Positions 1 through 5,142 of a DNA stretch of 5,142 nucleotides are shown here, in pieces. The translations under genes were made by a program, and so were the position numbers. Each line of letters opens with the position of its first letter. The stretch's first letter is position 1. The DNA is from Nitrospinota bacterium (GTDB lineage Bacteria; Nitrospinota_A; UBA7883; JACRLM01): positions 1-5,142 of the forward strand of contig JADGAO010000221.1 in NCBI GenBank assembly GCA_015231995.1, read 5' to 3'. The notes under the pieces were generated by a model. It had not been told where the DNA came from, did no database searches, and saw only the letters and a list, made by a program, of their open reading frames with translations.

Positions 1-131
1 ACATTGCTGTGCATGAATACCGGAAACTTGATATCGAGATTGTTGAAACGATAATTCAAACGGGGTTTGACGATTTGATCAGGTTTACCGATTGCCTGAT
101 GGAATACCTGAAAAATACTCCCGCATCCTGA
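1..131 (+). CDS. 3' end of an unidentified upstream gene (partial)
   Basis: An open frame enters from the left edge in frame 3 and runs 42 codons to a TGA at 129-131. The peptide reads IAVHEYRKLDIEIVE near the edge and ends in MEYLKNTPAS. It is charged, probably helical, and has no membrane segment. I do not recognise the family, and the piece is too short to assign a function. It is on the same strand as fabD but is separated from it by 92 bases containing a strong promoter, so it is probably not needed for fab expression. Its base composition is more AT-rich than the fab genes. The other two forward frames are stopped early (positions 14-16 and 52-54), which favours this frame being coding, but a chance open stretch of this size cannot be excluded. 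Confidence 0.45.
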   Translation, partial: IAVHEYRKLDIEIVETIIQTGFDDLIRFTDCLMEYLKNTPAS

Positions 132-169
132 ATAAGCGCCTGGTTGCCCGTGGAAAATGTTCCCCGCCC

Positions 170-198
170 TTGACACAATTTACTCTTCCGGTTATTTT
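170..198 (+). promoter_or_regulatory. sigma70-type promoter for the fab operon
   Basis: A perfect -35 box TTGACA lies at 170-175, followed by a 17-base spacer and TATTTT at 193-198 as the -10 box (4 of 6 matches to TATAAT). Transcription would start near 205, giving a leader of only about 20 bases before the fabD ATG. The region is AT-rich compared with the flanking coding DNA. I see no clear operator palindrome over it. That this promoter serves the whole cluster is inferred from the tight same-strand packing downstream. Confidence 0.7.
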
Positions 199-223
199 CA
201 CTCCTTACCTTTTTTGAAAAATA

Positions 224-1150
224 ATGAGTGGCATAGCTTTTCTTTTTCCCGGTCAGGGTTCGCAGTTCGTTGGAATGGGCGCATCGTTCGTCGAATCCAG
301 CCCGTCCGCCAAAGCGCGGGTGGAAGAGGCCAACGACGCGCTTGGGTTCGATATCTGGAAACTTATAACCGAAGGGCCGGAGCAGGAATTGGCCCTCACC
401 GCCAACACGCAACCGGCGATTCTGCTTGTTTCGGCGCTGGCGTATGAGGCGCTGATAGCCGCTAAACCTGTCGCGCCCACAGCCGTGGCGGGTCACAGCC
501 TTGGGGAGTTTTCCGCCTGCTGGTCGGCGGGGGTGTTTTCTTTCCGCGATGCCATACGGATCGTCAGGAAAAGAGGCGAGCTGATGCAATCCGCCGTTCC
601 GCAGGGCGAAGGCGCGATGGCCGCCGTTATCGGGCTTACCCCGGAGGAAGTGGCCTCTGCGTGCGCGGAAGCGGGCGGCGCCGTGGCCCCGGCCAATTTC
701 AATAGCCCCGAACAGACCGTCATCGCAGGCGCGACCGCCGACGTGGATAAAGCGATGGAGGTTTTGAAAAGCAGAGGCGCGAAAAAAATTGTAAAACTGC
801 AAGTCTCCGCGCCGTTTCACACCAATTTGATGAAACCGGCTCAAGACGGCCTTGCCGGGTTCATGGAAATGATAGAATTCAACGACCCGAAGTTTCCGAT
901 AGTCCGCAACGTGGACGCTGGCGTCTCAAGGACTGCGGCGGAGGTCAAAGACGGCCTGCTACGGCAGGTGACTGGTTGCGTGCGGTGGGTGGACTCCATG
1001 CGCCTCCTGCCCACGATGGGCGTTAGCAAGGCTGTGGAGTTGGGGCCGGGTAAGGTGCTGGCCGGGTTGATGAAGAGGATAGACAAAACCATCGAGACCG
1101 TTTCGATCGGCTCGATGGAAGAGCTTTTGAAATCCGTGGAGACCGTGTAA
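224..1150 (+). CDS. fabD: malonyl-CoA:ACP transacylase FabD
   Basis: This cytosolic enzyme moves the malonyl group from coenzyme A to holo-acyl carrier protein, supplying the extender unit for type II fatty acid synthesis. The 308 residues match the usual FabD length. Visible landmarks are FPGQGSQ at 8-14 (Gln11 in the oxyanion hole), GHSLGE at 90-95 with nucleophile Ser92, Arg117 (binds the malonyl carboxylate), SAPFHT with catalytic His199, NVDA near 229-232, and Gln248 before VRW. The start is well fixed: an in-frame TGA sits at 215-217, and the product begins as the family does (MSGIAFLFPGQG). There is no convincing Shine-Dalgarno upstream, only an AT-rich GAAAAATA stretch. The stop TAA directly abuts the fabG ATG, showing tight operon coupling. 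The neighbours fabG, acpP and fabF agree with the call. Confidence 0.97.
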   Translation: MSGIAFLFPGQGSQFVGMGASFVESSPSAKARVEEANDALGFDIWKLITEGPEQELALTANTQPAILLVSALAYEALIAAKPVAPTAVAGHSLGEFSACWSAGVFSFRDAIRIVRKRGELMQSAVPQGEGAMAAVIGLTPEEVASACAEAGGAVAPANFNSPEQTVIAGATADVDKAMEVLKSRGAKKIVKLQVSAPFHTNLMKPAQDGLAGFMEMIEFNDPKFPIVRNVDAGVSRTAAEVKDGLLRQVTGCVRWVDSMRLLPTMGVSKAVELGPGKVLAGLMKRIDKTIETVSIGSMEELLKSVETV

Positions 1151-1897
1151 ATGGATAAGCTCAAAGGGATGACGGCGCTGATAACCGGCGCAACCCGCGG
1201 GATAGGACGCGGCATAATGGAGGCGTTCGCCCGTGAAGGGGCGGAGCTTTTTCTGGTGGCGCGCGGGGCGGCCCTTGAAGACGCCGTTAAACATTGCAGA
1301 GACCTTGGGTTAAAGGCCGACGGGCTGGCTGGCGACGTGGGCGATCCTGCGTTTGCAAAGACAGCGGTTGACAAGTGCGTGGAGGTTTTCGGCAAGCTCG
1401 ACATTCTGGTGAACAACGCCGGGATTACTCGCGACTCGCTTCTTGTGCGGATGAAAGAGGCGGATTTCGACGAGGTTATCCGGGTCAATCTCAAGGGCGC
1501 GTACAGCTTCATGCAGTCTGCGGCTATTGTGATGATGAAAAAGCGATACGGGCGTATAATCAACGTCACCTCCGTCGTCGGCCAGACCGGCAACGCGGGG
1601 CAGGCGAATTACGCCGCGTCGAAGGCCGGGGTGGTGGGCATGACCATGACGGCGGCGCGGGAGCTGGCCAGCCGGAACGTGACGGTGAACGCGATAGCCC
1701 CCGGGTTCATAACCACGGACATGACCGGAGGCCTGCAGGACAAAGTGAAAGAAAAGCTTCTGGAATCCATACCCATGGGCAGGTTCGGCTCTGTGGAAGA
1801 CGTGGCTGGAGCGGCTGTGTACCTGGCTTCCGGCGACGCGGGATATGTGACAGGGCAGGTTATTTCGGTGAACGGGGGTATGGCGATGGGGGTCTGA
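1151..1897 (+). CDS. fabG: 3-oxoacyl-ACP reductase FabG
   Basis: FabG performs the first reduction of each elongation cycle, turning 3-ketoacyl-ACP into 3-hydroxyacyl-ACP with NADPH. The 248-residue protein is a classical short-chain dehydrogenase with a Rossmann fold: TGATRGIG at 12-19 binds the cofactor, Arg38 fits NADPH preference, Asp62 lies in GDV, and NNAG is at 88-91. The catalytic tetrad is Asn113, Ser141, Tyr154 and Lys158 (YAASK). The C-terminal SVNGGMAMGV is typical of FabG. The ATG follows the fabD stop with no gap, and a GGAG at 1138-1141 inside the fabD end is well placed as ribosome binding site, so the two genes are probably translationally coupled. Other short-chain dehydrogenases share these motifs, but the position between fabD and acpP makes FabG near certain. 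Confidence 0.97.
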   Translation: MDKLKGMTALITGATRGIGRGIMEAFAREGAELFLVARGAALEDAVKHCRDLGLKADGLAGDVGDPAFAKTAVDKCVEVFGKLDILVNNAGITRDSLLVRMKEADFDEVIRVNLKGAYSFMQSAAIVMMKKRYGRIINVTSVVGQTGNAGQANYAASKAGVVGMTMTAARELASRNVTVNAIAPGFITTDMTGGLQDKVKEKLLESIPMGRFGSVEDVAGAAVYLASGDAGYVTGQVISVNGGMAMGV

Positions 1898-1906
1898 TTT
1901 CCCCCA
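1887..1906 (+). other. hairpin spanning the fabG stop codon
   Basis: TGGGGG at 1887-1892 pairs with CCCCCA at 1901-1906 around an 8-base loop that contains the fabG TGA stop. The six-pair stem is almost all G-C. No T-run follows, so it is not an ordinary intrinsic terminator. It could protect the 3' end of a processed fabD-fabG message or mark a cleavage boundary before acpP; both are inference. Confidence 0.4.
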
Positions 1907-1917
1907 AATGCCGCATG

Positions 1918-1947
1918 CCGCTCATTTTGAGTTTGGTTTTTGAGCGG
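1918..1947 (+). other. inverted repeat in the fabG-acpP gap
   Basis: CCGCTCA at 1918-1924 is the exact reverse complement of TGAGCGG at 1941-1947, with a 16-base T-rich loop between them. The bases after the stem are TTTCAATTAG, not a proper T-run, so termination would be weak at best. It lies just before the candidate acpP promoter and overlaps its -35 region, so it could be an mRNA processing structure or a protein-binding site. Confidence 0.35.
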
Positions 1948-1960
1948 TTTCAATTAGAAT
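1933..1960 (+). promoter_or_regulatory. candidate internal promoter for acpP
   Basis: TAGAAT at 1955-1960 matches the -10 consensus at 5 of 6 positions, and TTGGTT at 1933-1938 gives a weak -35 (TTG matched) with a 16-base spacer. A start near 1967 would leave a leader of about 27 bases containing the AGGAG ribosome binding site. The surrounding stretch is AT-rich. Acyl carrier protein is needed in large excess and has its own promoter in E. coli, which makes this plausible, but the weak -35 keeps confidence modest. Confidence 0.42.
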
Positions 1961-1978
1961 TAAACGCAATCGTTTTTC

Positions 1979-1983
1979 AGGAG
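1979..1983 (+). promoter_or_regulatory. ribosome binding site of acpP
   Basis: AGGAG lies 10 bases before the acpP ATG and is the clearest Shine-Dalgarno in the window. An in-frame TAA at 1961-1963 with no start codon between it and 1994 fixes the start. Its strength contrasts with the poor sites before fabD and rnc, which fits high acyl carrier protein output. Confidence 0.75.
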
Positions 1984-1993
1984 AGAGATACCT

Positions 1994-2245
1994 ATGTCGT
2001 CAGTAGCGGAAAAAGTAGCTTCAATTATAGCCGAACAGCTCGAAGTGGAGCCGGCGAAGGTTACGCCGAACGCCAGGTTCGACACCGACCTTAACGCCGA
2101 CTCGCTGGATGTGGTCGAGCTTGTTATGGCTTTCGAAGAGGCTTTCGATATCGAAATCCCGGATGAAGAGGCCGAGAAGATACAGACCGTCCAGCAGGCC
2201 ATTGACCATATAACCAAAACCCAGGAAAACAAAGCGAAGGCATAA
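1994..2245 (+). CDS. acpP: acyl carrier protein
   Basis: This small, acidic, soluble protein carries the growing acyl chain as a thioester on a 4'-phosphopantetheine arm and docks in turn with FabD, FabG and FabF. At 83 residues it is the usual size. The attachment site is Ser37 in DSLD (36-39), followed by the recognition helix VVELVMAFEEAFDIEIPDEE, which is rich in acidic and hydrophobic residues as in all type II ACPs. The base before the motif reads LNADSLD, with Asn where many homologues have Gly; this is a mild variant. The C-terminal tail KTQENKAKA is lysine-rich and likely flexible. A strong ribosome binding site and a likely private promoter precede the gene, and it sits between fabG and fabF as in many bacteria. 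A holo-ACP synthase is needed for activation but is not in the window. Confidence 0.97.
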   Translation: MSSVAEKVASIIAEQLEVEPAKVTPNARFDTDLNADSLDVVELVMAFEEAFDIEIPDEEAEKIQTVQQAIDHITKTQENKAKA

Positions 2246-2283
2246 GGCCCCGCTGGTTTGTGGGTGGACATGTTCGGGGTTTT
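2246..2283 (+). terminator. weak hairpin plus T-run after acpP (possible attenuator)
   Basis: CCCCG at 2248-2252 pairs with CGGGG at 2275-2279; two G-T pairs extend the stem to GGCCCCG/CGGGGTT. The 22-base loop is large. A run of four T (2280-2283) follows directly, interrupted by GC. This is below a standard intrinsic terminator, but it begins right after the acpP stop. Partial termination here would give a short abundant acpP message and less fabF; that is inference. Confidence 0.35.
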
Positions 2284-2308
2284 GCTCTGAGCCTTCTTAT
2301 TAGTTTTT

Positions 2309-2312
2309 GGAG
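2309..2312 (+). promoter_or_regulatory. ribosome binding site deciding the fabF GTG start
   Basis: GGAG lies 10 bases before GTG at 2323. An in-frame TAA at 2314-2316 rules out any earlier start, and the next in-frame ATG (residue 11) would delete the conserved VVVTGLG strand. GTG 2323 is therefore the start. Confidence 0.75.
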
Positions 2313-2322
2313 ATAACCGGCG

Positions 2323-3567
2323 GTGAAAAATGTCGTAGTCACCGGGCTGGGCATGGTTACGCCCTTGGGGATAGGGGTCGAGGAGACTTGGGCGAACGCC
2401 ATCCTGGGCCGCTCCGGCATTGGGATGATAACCAGGTTCGACGCTACGGACTATCCGGCCCGCATTGCCGGCGAGGTGAAAGGGTTCGACCCTCTCAACT
2501 ACATGGACGGCAAAGAGGCCAAGAAGATGGATACTTTTATCCATTACGCCATCGCCGCCGCAGGGTATGCGCTTGCCGACGCGGGCATAGATACCGCCAC
2601 GCTTTCCACTCACGAAAAAGAGAGGGCGGGCGTTGTGATAGGCGCCGGTATCGGCGGCCTGCCGGAGATAGAGTCCACCGCCAAAACGCTTTTCGAACGC
2701 GGCCCTAAACGGATATCCCCGTTTTTTATCCCGTCGGTTCTTGCGAATATGGGAGCCGGACAGGTATCCATACGTTTCGGGCTTATGGGGCCTAACGCCT
2801 GTCCCGTCACGGCCTGCACAACGGGCGCATCCGCCATTGGCGACGCGGCGAGAATAATAGAAAGAGGCGACGCCGACTTCATAGTGGCCGGCGGCGCAGA
2901 GGCGGCGATAACCGGTCTTGCGGTAGCCGGGTTTGCGTCTGCCAGGGCGCTTTCGCGCCGCAACGACGAACCGCTCCGCGCCAGCAGGCCGTTCGACCGC
3001 GACAGGGACGGGTTTGTCATGGGCGAAGGCGCGGGCGTTATCGTGCTGGAGCGGCGCGACAGGGCGCAGGCGCGTGGCGCAAGGATATATGCGGAACTCG
3101 TCGGTTACGGCATGAGCGCGGACGCGCATCACATGACATCCCCTTCACCGGACGGCGACGGAGCTCTTCGGTGCATGAACAGGGCGATTATGGACGCTGG
3201 CGTCGTCCCGGAAAGCGTGGATTACATAAACGCCCACGCCACATCCACGATGGCCGACGCTATTGAAACCATTGCCATAAAAAGGGCTTTCGGCCAGCAC
3301 GCTCACAACCTGGCCGTCTCCTCCACCAAATCCATGACCGGCCATCTGCTTGGCGCGGCCGGGGGGATAGAGGCGATTTTCGCCATCAAAGCCATCGAGA
3401 CGGGCGTGATACCACCCACCATCAACCTGGACAATCCCGATCCAGAATGCGATCTCTTCTACACTCCAAACGTGGCTGTGAAAAGGAAAGTTGACTGTGC
3501 GCTATCGAACTCGTTCGGCTTTGGCGGGGTTAACGGCTCTCTTATTTTCAGCCGATTCACGGGCTAA
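2323..3567 (+). CDS. fabF: 3-oxoacyl-ACP synthase II FabF
   Basis: FabF is the condensing enzyme that joins malonyl-ACP to the acyl chain with loss of carbon dioxide, lengthening it by two carbons; it acts in the cytosol as a homodimer of thiolase folds. The 414 residues match the family length. The N-terminus VVVTGLGMVTPLG is typical. The catalytic set is complete: Cys165 in TACTTG, His305 in NAHATST, Lys336 and His341 in STKSMTGHLLGAAGG, and the gating Phe400 in NSFGFGG (396-402). Two small departures from the common motifs are visible: NAHATST where NAHGTST is usual, and GFGGVNG where GFGGTNG is usual. Translation starts at GTG. Position directly after acpP supports FabF over FabB, as does the STKS-MTGHLLGAAG pattern. 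It is followed by rnc after 36 bases. Confidence 0.96.
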   Translation: MKNVVVTGLGMVTPLGIGVEETWANAILGRSGIGMITRFDATDYPARIAGEVKGFDPLNYMDGKEAKKMDTFIHYAIAAAGYALADAGIDTATLSTHEKERAGVVIGAGIGGLPEIESTAKTLFERGPKRISPFFIPSVLANMGAGQVSIRFGLMGPNACPVTACTTGASAIGDAARIIERGDADFIVAGGAEAAITGLAVAGFASARALSRRNDEPLRASRPFDRDRDGFVMGEGAGVIVLERRDRAQARGARIYAELVGYGMSADAHHMTSPSPDGDGALRCMNRAIMDAGVVPESVDYINAHATSTMADAIETIAIKRAFGQHAHNLAVSSTKSMTGHLLGAAGGIEAIFAIKAIETGVIPPTINLDNPDPECDLFYTPNVAVKRKVDCALSNSFGFGGVNGSLIFSRFTG

Positions 3568-3603
3568 CCTTTTGGCGTCGAAACGCTTGGGTCGTCTGGA
3601 TTT

Positions 3604-4377
3604 ATGGTGATCAACGGCGTGGCGTTGGATGAAAAAAGACAGGCCGAGTTGGAGGAAATATGTTCCCGGCTCGGATATTTTTTCAGGGACATGGTTCTTC
3701 TCAACAAGGCGCTCACCCACAGGTCTTACGCGAATGAAAATCCGGCCAGAGGCGTAAAAGATAACGAGCGTCTGGAGTTCCTGGGCGATTCCGTTCTCGA
3801 CCTTGCCGTGTCTCGCTATCTTTTCTTTCAGGGGTTGGAATTCAACGAAGGCGACCTCTCTCGCATCCGCTCGCAGGTGGTCAACGAGCAGTCGCTTGCA
3901 AAACTGGGCCGTGAGATAAACCTTGGCTCCTACCTCCTGCTTGGCAAAGGGGAAGAAGCCACTGGCGGGCGCGATAAAAACTCGCTACTGGCAAACGCTT
4001 TCGAGGCCCTTCTAGCGGCGATATTTATAGACTCATCGTTCGACATTCTTTATGAAGTTACGATCCGGTTGATGAAACCGGCGTTGGACGAGGCCGCCCT
4101 CGCGAAGACCGAGGCCGATTACAAAGGGCTTCTACAGAGGCGTTTGAAAAGCATGGGGGCCGGTTCCCTGCAATATCGCCTGATAGAAGAGACCGGGCGC
4201 GACCATGAAAAATCATTCCGCACCCAGGTCTGGATCGGCGATAAACCGGCTGGGTCGGGCGGCGGCAGAACAAAAAAAGAGGCGGAGCAGGCGGCGGCCA
4301 AAATGACTTGCCAGATACTCGACGAACAGCTTATCGAATCTGGAATGCCGCCCGAAGAGGCCGCGACGAATCCCTGA
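3604..4377 (+). CDS. rnc: ribonuclease III
   Basis: RNase III cuts double-stranded RNA, processing ribosomal RNA precursors and controlling some messages. The 257-residue protein has the usual two parts: a catalytic domain (about 15-160) with the signature NERLEFLGDS at 54-63, and a double-stranded RNA binding domain (about 170-242) with DYKG, GRDHEKSF and the final KKEAEQAAA helix. Acidic residues Glu55, Glu58, Asp62 and Glu134 are present. The position matching E. coli Asp114 is Asn131 (LLANAFEAL), a notable change at a metal ligand. ATG 3604 is the first possible start after the in-frame fabF stop; GTG 3607 is an alternative. No good Shine-Dalgarno is visible, so translation may depend on ribosomes arriving from fabF. 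rnc beside fab genes is a known arrangement (for example in Bacillus). The stop TGA overlaps the queE ATG. Confidence 0.95.
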   Translation: MVINGVALDEKRQAELEEICSRLGYFFRDMVLLNKALTHRSYANENPARGVKDNERLEFLGDSVLDLAVSRYLFFQGLEFNEGDLSRIRSQVVNEQSLAKLGREINLGSYLLLGKGEEATGGRDKNSLLANAFEALLAAIFIDSSFDILYEVTIRLMKPALDEAALAKTEADYKGLLQRRLKSMGAGSLQYRLIEETGRDHEKSFRTQVWIGDKPAGSGGGRTKKEAEQAAAKMTCQILDEQLIESGMPPEEAATNP

Positions 4378-5021
4378 TGGCCCTGCGGGTATCGGAGATA
4401 TTCCTTTCCATACAGGGTGAATCCACCCACGCCGGCAGGCTTTGCGTTTTCGTCCGGCTTGCCGGATGCAACCTCTCATGCGTTTATTGCGACACGGAAT
4501 ACGCCGCCAAAGGCGCAGGTTCGCCATTGAGCGTCTCCCAGATTATGGCGAAGGTGGAGCTTTTCGGCGTCAAACTCGTAGAACTCACCGGCGGAGAGCC
4601 GTTGTCTCAACCCGCCAGCGCAGAGTTGATCGCGGCGTTCGCCGATAACGGGTTTGAAGTGTTGGTGGAGACGAACGGCACGGTGGATATCGGCCATTTC
4701 GACCGCCGGGCAAAATATATCGTGGATATAAAAACGCCCGGTTCCGGCCAGGGCGGCTCGTTTCTTGTCGCCAACTACGAAAAACTCAAAAGCTCCGACG
4801 AGGTGAAATTCGTCATCACGTCGAGGATGGATTTCGACTGGGCCGTGGATATCGTCCGTGAACGGGGCCTTGCGCAGAAGCTGACGGTTTTATTTTCGCC
4901 TGCGGATGGATTCGTGACGTTGAAGGAACTGGCGGGCTGGATAATAGAAGACAAAACTCCCGCCCGCATGAACATCCAAATGCACAAGGTCATATGGGGT
5001 CAGGGGGCAAGAGGGGTTTAG
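4377..5021 (+). CDS. queE: 7-carboxy-7-deazaguanine synthase QueE (radical SAM)
   Basis: QueE rearranges 6-carboxy-5,6,7,8-tetrahydropterin to 7-carboxy-7-deazaguanine, a step toward preQ0, queuosine in tRNA and deazaguanine DNA modifications. The 214-residue protein has the radical SAM cluster motif Cys31-x3-Cys35-x2-Cys38, Thr40 in YCDT, the substrate motif SIQGES at 11-16, FVRLAGCN at 25-32, the S-adenosylmethionine motif GGEP at 72-75, VETNGT at 97-102, and the family ending QMHKVIWGQGARGV. I chose ATG 4377, which overlaps the rnc stop as TGATG, because the family begins right at LRVSEIFLSIQGE; the upstream ATG 4308 would add 23 arginine-rich residues inside rnc. No separate Shine-Dalgarno stands out, so coupling to rnc is likely. 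No queC, queD or queF lies in the window; whether the product goes to tRNA or DNA cannot be told. Confidence 0.94.
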   Translation: MALRVSEIFLSIQGESTHAGRLCVFVRLAGCNLSCVYCDTEYAAKGAGSPLSVSQIMAKVELFGVKLVELTGGEPLSQPASAELIAAFADNGFEVLVETNGTVDIGHFDRRAKYIVDIKTPGSGQGGSFLVANYEKLKSSDEVKFVITSRMDFDWAVDIVRERGLAQKLTVLFSPADGFVTLKELAGWIIEDKTPARMNIQMHKVIWGQGARGV

Positions 5022-5027
5022 CCCGTT

Positions 5028-5086
5028 GTAGGGGCGGTTCGCGAACCGCCCTTCTCAAGGAGAGCGACCCACCGGGTCGCCCCTAC
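5028..5086. repeat. composite palindromic repeat (paired GTAGGGGCG units)
   Basis: GTAGGGGCG at 5028-5036 is mirrored by its exact reverse complement CGCCCCTAC at 5078-5086. Inside lie a perfect 20-base palindrome (5032-5051, GGGCGGTTCGCGAACCGCCC), a small TCTC/GAGA hairpin (5053-5063) and a GCGACCC-ACC-GGGTCGC hairpin (5064-5080). It can be read as two inverted units, each a GTAGGGGCG head followed by its own hairpin. It starts 6 bases after the queE stop. I recognise the style as that of short interspersed REP- or MITE-like repeats of bacterial genomes, from memory only. No T-run follows, so it is not a classical terminator, although it could stabilise the operon 3' end. Confidence 0.8.
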
Positions 5087-5142
5087 TGCGGATCGTCTAT
5101 CGAAACCGATGATTTTATTTTCCCGTCTCAACGATTGAACAC

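Noticed and set aside
56..844. Long open frame on the minus strand across fabD
   Set aside because: It lies antisense to a gene with complete FabD motifs, and its predicted product is arginine- and glycine-rich with no recognisable motif, as expected of a mirror frame in GC-rich coding DNA.
1960..3132. 390-codon minus-strand open frame across acpP and fabF
   Set aside because: It spans two clearly coding plus-strand genes and the gap between them, has no family features, and is explained by codon bias of the sense genes.
3574..3587. Small GCGT-CGAA-ACGC hairpin before rnc as an RNase III self-regulation site
   Set aside because: Only four pairs plus a G-T pair; far too short for a double-stranded RNA substrate of RNase III.
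4308..4376. Upstream ATG extending queE by 23 residues
   Set aside because: The added residues are encoded inside the 3' end of rnc in another frame and do not resemble QueE, whose conserved sequence begins at the ATG at 4377.
5028..5086. Intrinsic terminator of the operon
   Set aside because: The stems are strong but no T-run follows on either strand, and the mirrored heads fit a repeat element better. A stabilising role for the message is still possible.
5028..5140. Minus-strand partial reading frame entering from the right edge
   Set aside because: The frame is only about 37 codons, mostly within the palindromic repeat, and its end is what such repeats translate to by chance; no family is recognisable.
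5087..5142. Short plus-strand frame starting MILFSRLND
   Set aside because: Only nine codons, without a ribosome binding site; no gene can be supported in this tail.

Overview
This window carries a compact, one-direction (+ strand) bacterial gene cluster: the type II fatty acid synthesis genes fabD-fabG-acpP-fabF, then rnc (ribonuclease III) and queE (a radical SAM enzyme of the queuosine/7-deazaguanine pathway). Every main gene is full length and keeps nearly all of its family's diagnostic residues. The DNA is fairly GC-rich, with AT-rich pockets at promoters and gene gaps. The order fabD-fabG-acpP-fabF-rnc is widespread in bacteria, so the phylum cannot be fixed from the sequence. A Gram-negative, deltaproteobacterium-like or related environmental lineage is my guess only.

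Layout. Bases 1-131 hold the last 42 codons of an unidentified, more AT-rich upstream gene. A strong sigma70-like promoter (170-198) precedes fabD (224-1150), whose start has no clear Shine-Dalgarno. fabG (1151-1897) starts on the base after the fabD stop. The fabG-acpP gap holds two inverted repeats and a likely internal promoter. acpP (1994-2245) has a good ribosome binding site. The acpP-fabF gap contains a weak hairpin followed by a T-rich stretch. fabF (2323-3567) uses a GTG start. rnc (3604-4377) follows after 36 bases, and queE (4377-5021) overlaps the rnc stop by one base. From 5028 to 5086 lies a striking composite palindromic repeat, and 5087-5142 shows no gene I can support.

How it works together. 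FabD loads malonyl groups onto the acyl carrier protein made by acpP, FabF condenses them onto the growing chain, and FabG reduces the resulting 3-ketoacyl-ACP. No fabH, plsX, fabZ or fabI lies in the window. rnc and queE probably ride on the same transcript, as rnc does beside fab genes elsewhere. The extra signals around acpP fit the need for far more acyl carrier protein than enzyme.

I did not find a previously undescribed system. The items most worth a second look are the terminal repeat, whose two inverted units keep their stems while differing in sequence, and the Asp-to-Asn change at a metal-ligand position of RNase III.
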